A stretch of 64,000 bases of DNA from an uncultured Gemmataceae bacterium (GTDB taxonomy: Bacteria; Planctomycetota; Planctomycetia; Gemmatales; Gemmataceae), in assembly GCA_937923405.1 (NCBI GenBank), contig CALDUY010000023.1, forward strand, positions 1 through 64,000, read 5' to 3'. The notes beneath the pieces are model-generated. The model saw nothing but the letters and a program-made list of their open reading frames with translations. It was not told the DNA's origin and made no database searches. This document shows, piece after piece, positions 44,136 to 53,485 of this stretch. The translations under genes were made by a program, and so were the position numbers. Positions within the stretch are counted from its first letter, which is position 1; every line of letters starts with the position of its first letter.

Positions 44136-44240
44136 GTCGCAAAATGGTGAAACGGAGCGCCGGCTAAAGCCTGCGACTACCGTTCGGATTGACAGGTAGC
44201 TGCAGGCGGAGTAGCAGGTAGCCGCAGGCTTTAGCCGGCG
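44136..44240. repeat. REP-like element with 18-bp perfect inverted repeat
   Basis: After a 21-nt segment (44136-44156) that matches 2409-2429, CGCCGGCTAAAGCCTGCG at 44158-44175 is perfectly complementary to 44223-44240. Inside are two copies of CAGGTAGC-type sequence. The gap 44124-44422 has no gene; it holds this element and the terminator at 44361-44393. Confidence 0.65.
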
Positions 44241-44360
44241 AAAGTTTCCACTGCGAAAGCGATTCCTACCTCATTGCCGCTAAACCATTTGAAGAATCGC
44301 TCCAAAAGCGTCCGGGTGCTAACTCGGATGAACGTAACTCACTCGAATAATAATAACAAT

Positions 44361-44393
44361 GAGCCGCCTGGAAGAACTTTCCAGGAGCGGCTC
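44361..44393 (-). terminator. Terminator of the DUF1573 gene
   Basis: GAGCCGC-CTGGAA pairs with TTCCAGGAGCGGCTC with a 2-base bulge. Read on the minus strand the stem is followed by ATTGTTATTATTATT (44360-44346), so it fits a Rho-independent terminator for the gene ending at 44423. Confidence 0.7.
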
Positions 44394-44422
44394 GTTCGTT
44401 CGAGTCGAGGTTGCTCGAACGG

Positions 44423-45409
44423 TTAGTCCGTCACTAGTCCCTGAACCTTGAAGTCGATATCGCCATCGGTTTTCAAGTCGGTGACGATTTTTAATAATCG
44501 GTCCAGCGTCCCAACCTTGTTCGACTTCAGCTTGACCGAAACAACATGCACTTCACGAGGCTCATTGCTCGCTGGCTTCACTTCGAGAATGCCATCGGTG
44601 CCTTTAACTTCTTTGATGACAAATGGCTGAACGCCGCGAACGACCACACGGCGAACCATCTCTTCATCCTTCTTGACGACGCCCAGAGCCAAAAGTGAAG
44701 GACTGATCGTCAAGGGAGATTCGATCTCCACAGTCAAGGGAATGCGAACCTGCGTCATATTGACGATGTTGGTCTTGAGCCAGACATCGGTATACCACTT
44801 GCCAACAGGCGTGTCGTGACGCAGCTTGACTGTAACGTCGTAAGCCACCTCTCCAGTCGGCAAACGATGCACTTCCTTGACGGTCGGTAGAACGTAGTTA
44901 CTCTCCCCCTTGGCCGATTCGATCTTGGCACCGATGTTGCCATAGATCGTCACCCGCACGGTTGAGGTAGGGGTAGTTCCCCGCTTGACTTGCCCGATCG
45001 CGAAGGTGTCGGGAGTGAGCATGAAGTCATTGCGTCCGTTGGCCTGAACCCAGAGGCGAACCTCTTCAAAGTTGGGCCGATCGAACTGCACATACACGGT
45101 AACGGATTTGGGGCCGACGAACCGGGTCGTGTCCATCGAGGTGACGATGTACGTATCCTCACCAGGTTGTAGCAGCGTCCTGGGAGAAGCGTAGGCGGTG
45201 ACGCAGCCACAGGAGACGCGAACATTAGAAATGTTCACCGTCTGTTTGGTGTTGTTGACTACACGGAAATTGTGTTTCTGTGCCGGCCCACGAGGCACTG
45301 AGCCAAAATCCTTGCTCAGGGCATCGAACAGGCCGTCGGCCCAGGTGGCAGCTTCCGCCGAACCAACCACCCAGAGACCGGCGATCAGAACCAGACTGTA
45401 CCGCAACAT
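44423..45409 (-). CDS. Secreted DUF1573-family protein
   Basis: 328 residues with a clear signal peptide (cleavage near GSAEAATWA). Residues about 30-130 match DUF1573, an Ig-like beta domain with FGSVPRGPAQKHNFRVVNNT and the VSCGC motif. Two further Ig-like segments follow. Planctomycetes encode many such exported proteins with unknown function, probably envelope or matrix proteins. It has its own terminator and is oriented against the FG-GAP gene. Confidence 0.85.
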   Translation of the reverse strand: MLRYSLVLIAGLWVVGSAEAATWADGLFDALSKDFGSVPRGPAQKHNFRVVNNTKQTVNISNVRVSCGCVTAYASPRTLLQPGEDTYIVTSMDTTRFVGPKSVTVYVQFDRPNFEEVRLWVQANGRNDFMLTPDTFAIGQVKRGTTPTSTVRVTIYGNIGAKIESAKGESNYVLPTVKEVHRLPTGEVAYDVTVKLRHDTPVGKWYTDVWLKTNIVNMTQVRIPLTVEIESPLTISPSLLALGVVKKDEEMVRRVVVRGVQPFVIKEVKGTDGILEVKPASNEPREVHVVSVKLKSNKVGTLDRLLKIVTDLKTDGDIDFKVQGLVTD

Positions 45410-45628
45410 GGTAGCTCAATCCTGCTCCTGCCCCCTTGGTCGCCGGTGTTCACGCCGGTGAAGTTCTGTAGTAGGGCTTCCTCGGGGGTACAATTTGACT
45501 ATGACGCGCGGCCAAAGGCTCGTCAACGGGCCTCCTCTGGAATTCACAGAGTGCCAGTCCGTAGAGAGCGTACATCTCTACGCAGCCTCGTCTTCCGATA
45601 GAGCCGCCTTCAACCGGCAAAAAGTGCT

Positions 45629-46354
45629 TCATCGTCCAGTACGAGCGAGTACCGCAACTGTGACACGAAAAGCTCCGGCTTTTTTCAAAGCTTTGGCTGC
45701 CTCACTCGCCGTCGCTGCTGTGGTCATCACGTCATCGACTAGCAAGAGGTGCTTACCGCGAACCACAGAGTTTGCCCAAAACGCGCCTTTAACATTGTTG
45801 ACCCGCTCAGTGAAAGAGTTGAAGACCTTCTGGTCTTTCGTCGGGCGAATCCGTTTTAGGACGTGATACCAGCAGGGAACGTGCAACAGACGACCGAGGC
45901 CCCAGGCCAGAGCCGCGCTGGGATTGTAGCCGCGTTGCAGTCGTCGCCGCCAGTGCAGCGGTACAGGCACGAGGGCATCGACACCGAGGGAGAGAAAGCG
46001 GGAACGATGCAATTCGGCCCAACGCTCACCGAGTAACTCGGCCAGCCACTCGTTGGCAGCGTGCTTCATCCGCAGCACAGCCCAGGCGAGTTGTTCCTCG
46101 TACACCCCCAGCCGCATTGCCGCATCAAACCCCAGGGATCGTGACCGACATTCACGGCACCCGTGGCTGACCTGACTGTATGGACCAACGGTAGCGGCAC
46201 AACGCGGGCAAGCGGGGAAAGGATCCACGAACAACGCCTGCTGGCATCCCTCGCAGAACGAATCGCGTAGCAGCCGTGGCGGTGCAAGGCACAACAGACA
46301 TCGGGGAGGATATAGTAGATCCGTTAGTTCTTGCCAGATCCGAGACAGCAACAT
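45629..46354 (-). CDS. comF: ComF-family phosphoribosyltransferase-like protein
   Basis: About 241 residues from the ATG at 46354, preceded by AGAGG; a GTG at 46372 is an alternative. The N-terminus has zinc-binding cysteine pairs (PPRCLLC, CEGC, CPRC, CREC) and the C-terminal half has the PRTase motif HLLLVDDVMTTAATASEA together with LKRIRPTKDQ. ComF proteins help internalised single-stranded DNA in natural transformation. The gene stands alone here. Confidence 0.9.
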   Translation of the reverse strand: MLLSRIWQELTDLLYPPRCLLCLAPPRLLRDSFCEGCQQALFVDPFPACPRCAATVGPYSQVSHGCRECRSRSLGFDAAMRLGVYEEQLAWAVLRMKHAANEWLAELLGERWAELHRSRFLSLGVDALVPVPLHWRRRLQRGYNPSAALAWGLGRLLHVPCWYHVLKRIRPTKDQKVFNSFTERVNNVKGAFWANSVVRGKHLLLVDDVMTTAATASEAAKALKKAGAFRVTVAVLARTGR

Positions 46355-46571
46355 AGAGATGGCCTCTGGCACGACGACCGGCAGAAAGGAGATGAGGCCA
46401 TTCTAGACCGATCGATCGCCAGAACCAGGGCATTCCATGCCACAGCTAAAGTCGCTCTATCCCCGCAACCGATACCAGGCATGGGAGGACCAGCAGATCC
46501 GGCACAACCGGATTCGCGCTTGCCGGGTGTGCTGATGATCGGCCACCCCGGTCTAGGAAGGGGTGAGGGGA

Positions 46572-47132
46572 ATGAGAAAGCTGCGAACCCTGGTGCTGAT
46601 GGCGGCCATCGCCGTGGCCGGGATCGGCGGGTGTGCCCCCCTGTCAATGGGCATCTTTACACCCATCCCCGTGCCCCCCTGGGTCACGGAGAGGATGCAA
46701 GAGAAGTATTGCCACAAAAACGATTGGCGGACTCCAGTTCTGCCGCCAATCAAGGAAGGGGCACCGCCGCCGTTGTGTGAGGATCCACCGGACCAGGCTC
46801 GAATCTTACGAGCTTTGCCGAAGGTACCGCGTGGAATACCTTATTTCTATGAGGAGCATCGCGACAACATCGTCACCACGACCGAGTTGATCGTGGACAA
46901 GATCGATCCGCCACGCTTCTTCCCGCTGATCGGTCTGGCTCAGCTGCATCACTGCCACTGGAAATGCACGGTTTACTACGACGAAACCATCGAATCGGGT
47001 TATCCGTTCCCGTTCCGATGCACTCGTCCTCGGGTGCAGGTGGTGTACATCGATTTGGACCATCTGCATCTGTGCCCCGGACCGTCGGACGATGTCAAAC
47101 AATCGGTCACTCGTGATCTGAGTGGCCCGTGA
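46572..47132 (+). CDS. Small lipoprotein, planctomycete hypothetical
   Basis: 186 residues from the ATG at 46572 with GGAAGGGG upstream; an in-frame GTG at 46563 is less likely. The leader ends in AGIGGCAP, a lipobox. The mature part is rich in Pro, His and Cys (EKYCHKNDW, LHHCHWKC, FRCTRPRV, LHLCPGP), with four scattered cysteines that may form disulfides or bind metal. I recognise no domain. Probably an outer-envelope lipoprotein. Confidence 0.75.
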   Translation: MRKLRTLVLMAAIAVAGIGGCAPLSMGIFTPIPVPPWVTERMQEKYCHKNDWRTPVLPPIKEGAPPPLCEDPPDQARILRALPKVPRGIPYFYEEHRDNIVTTTELIVDKIDPPRFFPLIGLAQLHHCHWKCTVYYDETIESGYPFPFRCTRPRVQVVYIDLDHLHLCPGPSDDVKQSVTRDLSGP

Positions 47133-47334
47133 GGCTCTTCGGAGCGATTGGCTCGTAACTCCTGACGTGAACTCGTCGTGAGAGCGGCCAATCGCTCCCC
47201 TGAATCCTTCGCCCAACTTAGCCAGCTTCCTGCCCAGCCACTGTTTGGGCCTACCATCTACCGTCTATCTGCCTTCCCGCCATCGCGCAGGATTCCCACC
47301 CGCAAGCATCCTGCGTGCCTCGGAGGTTTTTTCA

Positions 47335-48906
47335 ATGACCCACCTGATCCGGCGACTAGCCCGGCTACTGTGCGTGGCTGGCGGTTGCAGTTTAGCCACA
47401 TTCCAACCCGCTTATACTCAATATACTCCCCAGACTGGGAACACCATCACTTTGAATGCGGAACAAGTCCGCCACGAGGCGATGAAAGTTGAGGTCGCCC
47501 TACTCGGCGATCCCGTCACCATGCGCCTTCCCTTAACAGTGGGACTCGAGGATACCGGAGTAGTCGTCAAAGGTATCGTCCCCAGCGAGGCGACCCGTTT
47601 GCGTGTCCTCGAAGTGGCTCGGCAGAGCTGCTACCTACCAGTTAAGGACGGGTTGACTGTGCCCAGTGTGGTAGTCGGCGACACATTGACAATGAAGAAA
47701 CAGGCCCGCGACATGCTGGTCCGCCAGCTCGGCAGCAAGGCCGATCGCTTCACCATCACCGTAGCTGAGGATGGCCAGATTCAGGTCGAAGGAGAAGTGA
47801 ACTCGATCGAAGAAAAGTTGCAGGTCAGTCGCGCTCTGCGAAGTGTCATGGGTTGCTCCCGTGTGGTCAACTGCCTGGCCGTACGCGGCTTCGATGTCGT
47901 GGGCAAACCTATCACGGTGATCGCTAGCGACGCGGATCGACTGGTCTGTTCGACGCTTCGCAGCGACCCCCGCACCGAAACCAAGCCTGAACTAACTCTA
48001 CGACAGGTGCAATATTCCGACGAAATCTATCCGCCATTGCCACGGATGCGCACCACGGTCGCCTCGGGACTACCGCCACTACGCTCCGTATCAAGTACAT
48101 CTCAGGCGGAACTGATCCCGACGTCGGGATGCAGTTGCACCCAGGGAGCAATGGTGACGCACGAGAAGCCGGGTATGCTCGACAAGCTCGGAGCCTGGAA
48201 GAATGCTCGCACGGCGCGTCGGCAACAGCCCGGCATGGTGCAACAGGAGCCGCAGATCGTCACCCACAGCACCAGCTACCACTCGGCTCAGCCCCAACCA
48301 ATGCCCTCGGCTCCCGTGAACACTGCAGCGACACACTTCAGTTCCAACGAGTTGCCGCAGTACACGACTCCGCCACGAAATGCCGCTGGGGAAGTGACGG
48401 CTTGGCCGCCGGCCTATCGCTCCTCGCCGCCGAATGAGCCGCTCCAAAACCGTCCACTAGCCACCTTCCGAATCCCGGCCCGCCAGAATGCGTCGCCGGC
48501 GATGCCGCAATCGAGCCAGCCGGTCGTGCAGCAACCGACGACTGTTGTTCCTGCGACAGGTCCGTCCGTGGTGCAGGCTTCCTCCGCTCCTCAAGCTCGG
48601 GTGGTAGCACCACTGGCCGCCGCCCCAGAAATCATCCCGCAGCGTCACTCGGCACAAGCAGAAATCAAAGAGGATCTTAATTCTCCGCCGCCGATCCGAA
48701 TGACGGAGAAAGAGCTGCACAAACGAGTCGGCGAGGCGTGCGGCAAAATGGCCAAAGAGGTCCGCATCGAAGTGTTGCCGGATCAGAAAATCCTGGTGCA
48801 TGTCTATGCACTACCGGCCACCGAGCATCTACTCGTCTCTCGCCTGCTGCACGTCACCGAGCTGGGCGCGCGCAACGTTCAGCTACACGTTCACCTGGCG
48901 AACTGA
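47335..48906 (+). CDS. Secreted BON-domain protein
   Basis: 523 residues from the ATG at 47335, with GGAGG 8 bases upstream; the longer in-frame extension is unlikely. A signal peptide is followed by a BON domain about residues 120-185 (ARDMLVRQLG, VEGEVNSIEEKLQVSRALRSVMGCSRVVNCL), a long Pro/Gln/Ser-rich linker (about 215-430) and a second BON-like fold at the C-terminus (ELHKRVGEACGKMAKEV to the end). BON domains bind lipid or peptidoglycan-related ligands in the envelope. Role here unknown. Confidence 0.8.
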   Translation: MTHLIRRLARLLCVAGGCSLATFQPAYTQYTPQTGNTITLNAEQVRHEAMKVEVALLGDPVTMRLPLTVGLEDTGVVVKGIVPSEATRLRVLEVARQSCYLPVKDGLTVPSVVVGDTLTMKKQARDMLVRQLGSKADRFTITVAEDGQIQVEGEVNSIEEKLQVSRALRSVMGCSRVVNCLAVRGFDVVGKPITVIASDADRLVCSTLRSDPRTETKPELTLRQVQYSDEIYPPLPRMRTTVASGLPPLRSVSSTSQAELIPTSGCSCTQGAMVTHEKPGMLDKLGAWKNARTARRQQPGMVQQEPQIVTHSTSYHSAQPQPMPSAPVNTAATHFSSNELPQYTTPPRNAAGEVTAWPPAYRSSPPNEPLQNRPLATFRIPARQNASPAMPQSSQPVVQQPTTVVPATGPSVVQASSAPQARVVAPLAAAPEIIPQRHSAQAEIKEDLNSPPPIRMTEKELHKRVGEACGKMAKEVRIEVLPDQKILVHVYALPATEHLLVSRLLHVTELGARNVQLHVHLAN

Positions 48907-48929
48907 CCACGCTGGAAAGGGTTAAATGC

Positions 48930-48970
48930 AACCAAGCCGACCCCGAACAGATCACGGGATCGGCTTGGTT
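48930..48970. terminator. Terminator between convergent genes
   Basis: AACCAAGCCGACCC (from 48930) pairs with GGGATCGGCTTGGTT (to 48970) with a single bulged base. GACTTTTA follows on the plus strand. It lies between the convergent BON and DUF1571 genes and may serve both. Confidence 0.65.
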
Positions 48971-48994
48971 GACTTTTAGGATCTGTTATATCAA

Positions 48995-49807
48995 TCAATG
49001 TTTCTTCATCCGCTCGCGACAAAAGGCGGTTTCCTCCAGAATGGGATTCAGACAGAGATTGCGGAAGAAGTAGCTTCCGATCAAGTCGCCGTGCTGATCG
49101 CGCAGAACGGTCCCCACTTGTAACCCCGTTTCAGGATCAAAATAGTAGGTAGAATCAACAATCCCTTCAGGATCTCGTTGGGGCAAATCGACGCGATGCA
49201 CCACCCAGCAGGTCCGCCCCTCTAGTTCAGGAATCGCCTGCAACCCGCGAAAACTCACTCGCAGTTCACCACGTTCCCGAGAGGCTTTCCACGCCTGTAG
49301 GGTGCGTTCCATCCCCTTTTTCATGCCGAACTCGTTGATCGGAAATCGTGACGTCGCTCGGGCATCCTCGTCGTCCACCGGACAGGTGACTTGTCCGATA
49401 ATCGCTCTCCATCCCGCCAGTTGAACGATAATTTCGTTGTTGTACTGCCCGTCGACAAACAGGGTCTTCCGGGCCAAGCGATGCCCGCGTTTCCACTCCA
49501 TCAGCACGCTGAAGGGCGACTCACGGAAGGTGACGAGAATTTCTTCCTCGGCACCTAACTTGCCCTGAAGCCGTTCTTGCTTCACCAGCGTTGCCGTGTA
49601 GGCGTGTATGTGCCGATCCACTCGATCCAGACACTGTTCCAGAAACGCTACTGGATCGGAAACCACCAGATTTTCGAGGTCGCCGGTCTTGAGGATCGGC
49701 TTGCGAGTCTCGATGACCGACAACAGGGGAGGCGACGTGTCACTGACCGGGGGATAAGAGCAACCTCCGAGCAGGCACGCGGGCAAGTACCAGCAAATGC
49801 GACGCAT
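48995..49807 (-). CDS. DUF1571-family lipoprotein
   Basis: 270 residues with a leader ending LLGGCSY, a lipobox, and GAGGAGG before the ATG. The body matches the DUF1571 family seen in planctomycetes (YTATLVKQERLQG, LMEWKRGHRLARKTLFVDGQYNN, YYFDPETGLQVG). These look like LolA/outer-membrane-lipoprotein-sorting type beta folds. Probably in the envelope. Function unknown. Confidence 0.85.
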   Translation of the reverse strand: MRRICWYLPACLLGGCSYPPVSDTSPPLLSVIETRKPILKTGDLENLVVSDPVAFLEQCLDRVDRHIHAYTATLVKQERLQGKLGAEEEILVTFRESPFSVLMEWKRGHRLARKTLFVDGQYNNEIIVQLAGWRAIIGQVTCPVDDEDARATSRFPINEFGMKKGMERTLQAWKASRERGELRVSFRGLQAIPELEGRTCWVVHRVDLPQRDPEGIVDSTYYFDPETGLQVGTVLRDQHGDLIGSYFFRNLCLNPILEETAFCRERMKKH

Positions 49808-49941
49808 GACAAAGCCCTCCTCGGGTGCCGCTTCTCAGTGTACCGCCGTTCGTCGCCCTGAAACAATTGCTCGTACCGTCGCTTCCTTCGGAACAAAGGC
49901 GAGGGCGAACAACCGTAGCGAACAAATTGACCTTGCCGGTC

Positions 49942-51588
49942 TCATGGCGTGGCGTGATTGGCGACAACCAGAACCGGTTGTCCCTTAGCGTATAAATCGG
50001 GGAAACTACCGACGACTCGGGAACCTGGAGGAAGTAGGGGTTCTAGCTCGGGCCAGCGTTCCACACTGACGAAGACATAGCTGGGCAATGGCTGGGACAG
50101 GAAATGGACCGCTTCGGGCACCACGTCGAGCCGACGTACTTCTCGACGACAATAGAACACCATCGACGGTCGATCGTAACAGTAGGCTCCAACACGGATT
50201 TCGCGATATTCATGATCGCTCGGTAAGGTACTAGCCAGTGAGGGACTAGCCTTGAGATCGTTCAGGGCGATCAATGCTCCGCCACACACCACCGAGACAA
50301 ACAGCGTTGCTGTGAGTGTCAGGGCGATAAGCATTCGGTCACGATCGCGAAAGAGCAAATACCAACCAGCGACCAAGGCTCCCAGTACGGGAATCACGCC
50401 GACCCAGACCCAGGAGAGCAGCCCAGGAATCAAGAAGCTCAACTGTGGCAGTTCGATGCCGCCGCCGAGTATGAACAGCGCGGTCGAGGTACCAAAGCCA
50501 GCGAGACCGAGAATCGCTAGGGCCGTGGCCAGTATCCATCCAGGAATGGCCAACTGTTCGGTCCGCCAGCGTTCCAAGGTCCAGGCAGTCACTAGCGCGA
50601 TGGCTGGATACAGCGGCAAGATATAGTTGGGCAGCTTGGTACTGGCATAGGTAAACACGGCGAAGCAGACGGCAAACCACAAGAAAAGAAAGCGAGCCGG
50701 GGCCTGAGTCTCGTCGGCCTGGCGGAGCCGCCAAAACAGGTGAGCCAACGTCGGTCCGAGAAAGATCGACCAGGGGAACAGGCCGACCGCCAGCACGATG
50801 ACGTAATAGAACGGCGACCCCCCGTGATTCTCCATCGAGGTGTTCACGCGGTTCATGTGGTGGGTGTTCCAAAACTCGCGGAGAAACTGCCCCTTGGTTT
50901 CCACGCCGACCCAGATGTACCACGGAGCCGCCACCAGCAGAAAAATCAGGATTGCTTCTCCCAGATGCAGATCGAACAGTCGGCTCAGCTGCCGTTGCCA
51001 TAGCAAAAAAAGGAAGACCACCACGCCAGGGAACAACAATCCGATCGGGCCTTTAGCCAGCACGGCGAAACCACAGGCGACAGCCGAGGCGTAAATCCAC
51101 CACACCCGACCTGTTTGCCAGTAGCGGTAGTACAAGCCAAGTGTCAGAGTGGTGAAGGCCAGCAACAGCGCATCTGGATTGGCGAAGTGCGCTCCGCCCA
51201 GAACAGCAACACAGGTGGAGAGAACTACTCCAGCCAACAGCCCTGTTCCAGCTCCGAAAAGTAGTCGACCGAATTCATAGGTGGCCACGATTGCCAGTAG
51301 GGTCGCCAGAGCCGAGGGAAATCGGGCGGCGGTCTCGTTGACCCCCAGGCCGCGGTAGCTAGCGACCTGCAACCAATACAACAGCACCGGTTTGGCGCTG
51401 CGGAGCTTGTAGTTAAAGGTGGGAACGACGAAATTACCGCTCTGTAGCATCTCGCGGGCAGCCTCGGAGTTCAGCCCCTCGTCGATGTCCCAGAGGGTGG
51501 GCTTGCCCAGATTGGGCAGACATCCCAGCGCCCAGAGAACGACCAGCAACAGATAATGACCAGCCCGATGATTCATGGAGCGGAACAT
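49942..51588 (-). CDS. GT39/ArnT-family membrane glycosyltransferase
   Basis: About 548 residues from the ATG at 51588, chosen because GAGGA lies 9 bases upstream; an in-frame ATG at 51624 would add 12 residues. About a dozen membrane helices and an N-terminal periplasmic loop with LWDIDEGLNSEAAREM, the acidic motif of dolichyl/undecaprenyl-phosphate sugar transferases. The closest family logic is ArnT, which transfers a sugar from a lipid carrier to lipid A or proteins. The acceptor is unknown. Confidence 0.88.
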   Translation of the reverse strand: MFRSMNHRAGHYLLLVVLWALGCLPNLGKPTLWDIDEGLNSEAAREMLQSGNFVVPTFNYKLRSAKPVLLYWLQVASYRGLGVNETAARFPSALATLLAIVATYEFGRLLFGAGTGLLAGVVLSTCVAVLGGAHFANPDALLLAFTTLTLGLYYRYWQTGRVWWIYASAVACGFAVLAKGPIGLLFPGVVVFLFLLWQRQLSRLFDLHLGEAILIFLLVAAPWYIWVGVETKGQFLREFWNTHHMNRVNTSMENHGGSPFYYVIVLAVGLFPWSIFLGPTLAHLFWRLRQADETQAPARFLFLWFAVCFAVFTYASTKLPNYILPLYPAIALVTAWTLERWRTEQLAIPGWILATALAILGLAGFGTSTALFILGGGIELPQLSFLIPGLLSWVWVGVIPVLGALVAGWYLLFRDRDRMLIALTLTATLFVSVVCGGALIALNDLKASPSLASTLPSDHEYREIRVGAYCYDRPSMVFYCRREVRRLDVVPEAVHFLSQPLPSYVFVSVERWPELEPLLPPGSRVVGSFPDLYAKGQPVLVVANHATP

Positions 51589-51722
51589 TCCGTGTTCCTC
51601 ACAAAACAGGCGACGCCGGATCATACCGTGAACCCCAGGAAGAAAGGGAGAGCAACCAGAAACAAAGGCAACAAAACCGCTTTATTCCATTTAACCCCTA
51701 CAATCGCTCTCAACGGACGTTA

Positions 51723-51754
51723 ACCGCCTCGGAACTGGCCCGAATCGAGGCGGT
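51723..51754. other. Hairpin with 9-bp perfect stem in the gap before the Cys-rich protein gene
   Basis: ACCGCCTCG (51723-51731) pairs with CGAGGCGGT (51746-51754). It lies in the divergent gap 51589-51879 that otherwise shows no gene. Repeat or regulatory role is undecided. Confidence 0.4.
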
Positions 51755-51879
51755 GAAGTGTGGGCGGATGGAGATTTGCGTCGATAGGTAATTCTGGCGG
51801 GGGTCGGCAGATCTCCGCTCACGGAGGAGTAGGCGACATTGTCGCAACGTGCTTGCAGGATGCGAGCGGAGATTACCCC

Positions 51880-52329
51880 ATGCCAAGGAATCTACTTACC
51901 CGCGCTGCCCTAGCGGCGGTGCTGGGCTGGGGGGTGTGGGCCGGGCTTGCCCGTGCCGGAGGGTCGGACCTTTATCCGCGGACGCCGTCGGCGGCTACTA
52001 CCTTACCGCCTGGCCATCCGCCCGTGGATTCGTCCCCTTCTAAAACACCCCTCAAGGATTGGATCCTCTACAAGAGGCCCCTTGGCTGTTGGGCGAGTTT
52101 CAATGGCTACGGCTGTGGAAGCTTGCGGTCAGAGTGTACCTTCCTATTCGGCGGCTGTCGCTCCTTTTGGGGTGAGCCGTGTCTGAAAGGCGCTCCGCCA
52201 TCTCCGCTGCCGCCCTGGGCAGGACGGGAGTCCGGCTACTGGCAACCACCACCGGGTTCCCCCGCCGATCGAGAGATGTCCGGCCAGACCAACTTGCGTC
52301 GAACCGGCTGCTCGACCTGCCCGCAATGA
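51880..52329 (+). CDS. Small Cys-rich secreted protein
   Basis: 149 residues from the ATG at 51880, which begins a signal peptide (RNLLTRAALAAVLGWGVWAGLARAGG). An earlier in-frame ATG at 51760 would bury it and is rejected. The mature protein has a compact Cys-rich centre (LGCWASFNGYGCG, SECTFLFGGCRSFWGEPCLKG) and a Pro-rich tail ending in CSTCPQ, eight cysteines in all. A disulfide-rich exported protein of unknown function. Confidence 0.7.
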   Translation: MPRNLLTRAALAAVLGWGVWAGLARAGGSDLYPRTPSAATTLPPGHPPVDSSPSKTPLKDWILYKRPLGCWASFNGYGCGSLRSECTFLFGGCRSFWGEPCLKGAPPSPLPPWAGRESGYWQPPPGSPADREMSGQTNLRRTGCSTCPQ

Positions 52330-52411
52330 CGTCTACCCTTCCCCCAGTCGAGGGCGGAATTCCGACTCCCAAGCCACGGGCTCGGGAAGCGGCTTCCCGC
52401 CCTCGCTGCCT

Positions 52412-52439
52412 TTGCGACGCCGTTCATTTTCGCTATAAT
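52412..52439 (+). promoter_or_regulatory. Sigma70-type promoter of the NrnA-like gene
   Basis: TTGCGA (52412-52417) and a perfect TATAAT (52434-52439) are 16 bases apart, 35 bases before the start of the next gene. Confidence 0.65.
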
Positions 52440-52474
52440 TCCCACTCGCTCTCCTGCCGTGGGAACTCGTCTCC

Positions 52475-53461
52475 ATGCCGCTTGACTGGACACCGTTTGT
52501 CGATCTAGTCCGCCATCATCATCGTTTTCTGTTGACCACGCACGTTCGCCCCGATGGGGATGGGCTGGGATCGATGCTGGCCTTGGCCAACACGCTCCAA
52601 GAGCAGGGCAAAGCCGTGCGCCTGGTTGTGGCCAGTGTCGTGCCACCGCGCTACGACTTCCTGGATCCGACTTGTCGCGTCCAGCGACTGCAGGGCACCG
52701 GCGACGAATTCCGCGAGTGTGACGCGATCGTCATTCTCGATACGGGCACCTGGAATCAACTGGGCGACTTCGGCACTCTGTTGCGAACTTTATCCGTGCC
52801 GCGAGCGGTGATCGATCATCACGTCACTCAGGATGACCTCGGAGCGATTCGTTTGGTGGACACCTCGGCAGAGGCGACGGGGCGTCTGGTGTTTGAAGCA
52901 ATCGAGGCAATGGGCAGTCGGTTGAGTCCGGAGTCGGCCCACTGCCTGTTCGTCGCTGTGGCCATGGACACCGGTTGGTTCCGTCACGCCAACACCACGG
53001 CGCGCACTTTTGAATTGGCCGGACGTCTGATTGCTGCTGGAGCCAAGCCGACTACCGCTTATGAGTCGCTCTTCGAGCAAAGCTCACTGGGAAGGCTCAA
53101 GCTGGCGGCGTTGGTCCTAGAACGCTTGCAACTGGACCACAAAGGCAAAATTTGCCATTCTGCGATCTACAAAAGCGACTATATGGCTACCGGAGCCGTA
53201 CCCCAGGATAGCGAGGATCTGATCAATTACACGCGCTCGGTAGCCGGAGTCGAGGTGGGGTTGTTTTTCATGGAGCAGCCCGATGGTGGGGTGAAGGTCA
53301 GCTTTCGCTCCCGCTCACTAGACGTGGCCCGCCTCGCCCAGCAGTTCGGAGGAGGCGGCCACCAACTCGCCTCGGGCGCGATCCTCCAGATGACCCTCGA
53401 CGAGGCCCGCGCCCGTGTTCTTGCTGCGGTGAGTCAGGCACTGGAAGCCGACCGCCGATGA
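52475..53461 (+). CDS. nrnA: DHH-family phosphoesterase, NrnA-like
   Basis: 328 residues. DHH motifs are present: THVRPDGDGLGS, VILDTGTW, VIDHHVT and, in the DHHA1 part, GGGGHQLASGA. The size and order match NrnA enzymes, which degrade short oligoribonucleotides and dephosphorylate pAp, with Mn ions, in the cytoplasm. A good promoter precedes it. The next gene starts 24 nt later. Confidence 0.9.
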   Translation: MPLDWTPFVDLVRHHHRFLLTTHVRPDGDGLGSMLALANTLQEQGKAVRLVVASVVPPRYDFLDPTCRVQRLQGTGDEFRECDAIVILDTGTWNQLGDFGTLLRTLSVPRAVIDHHVTQDDLGAIRLVDTSAEATGRLVFEAIEAMGSRLSPESAHCLFVAVAMDTGWFRHANTTARTFELAGRLIAAGAKPTTAYESLFEQSSLGRLKLAALVLERLQLDHKGKICHSAIYKSDYMATGAVPQDSEDLINYTRSVAGVEVGLFFMEQPDGGVKVSFRSRSLDVARLAQQFGGGGHQLASGAILQMTLDEARARVLAAVSQALEADRR

Positions 53462-53485
53462 TCCCTGCTTTTCGGAGTTGCACGC

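Noticed and set aside
45495..45866. A 123-residue plus-strand frame
   Set aside because: Mostly antisense to comF, whose motifs are clear; composition is not protein-like.
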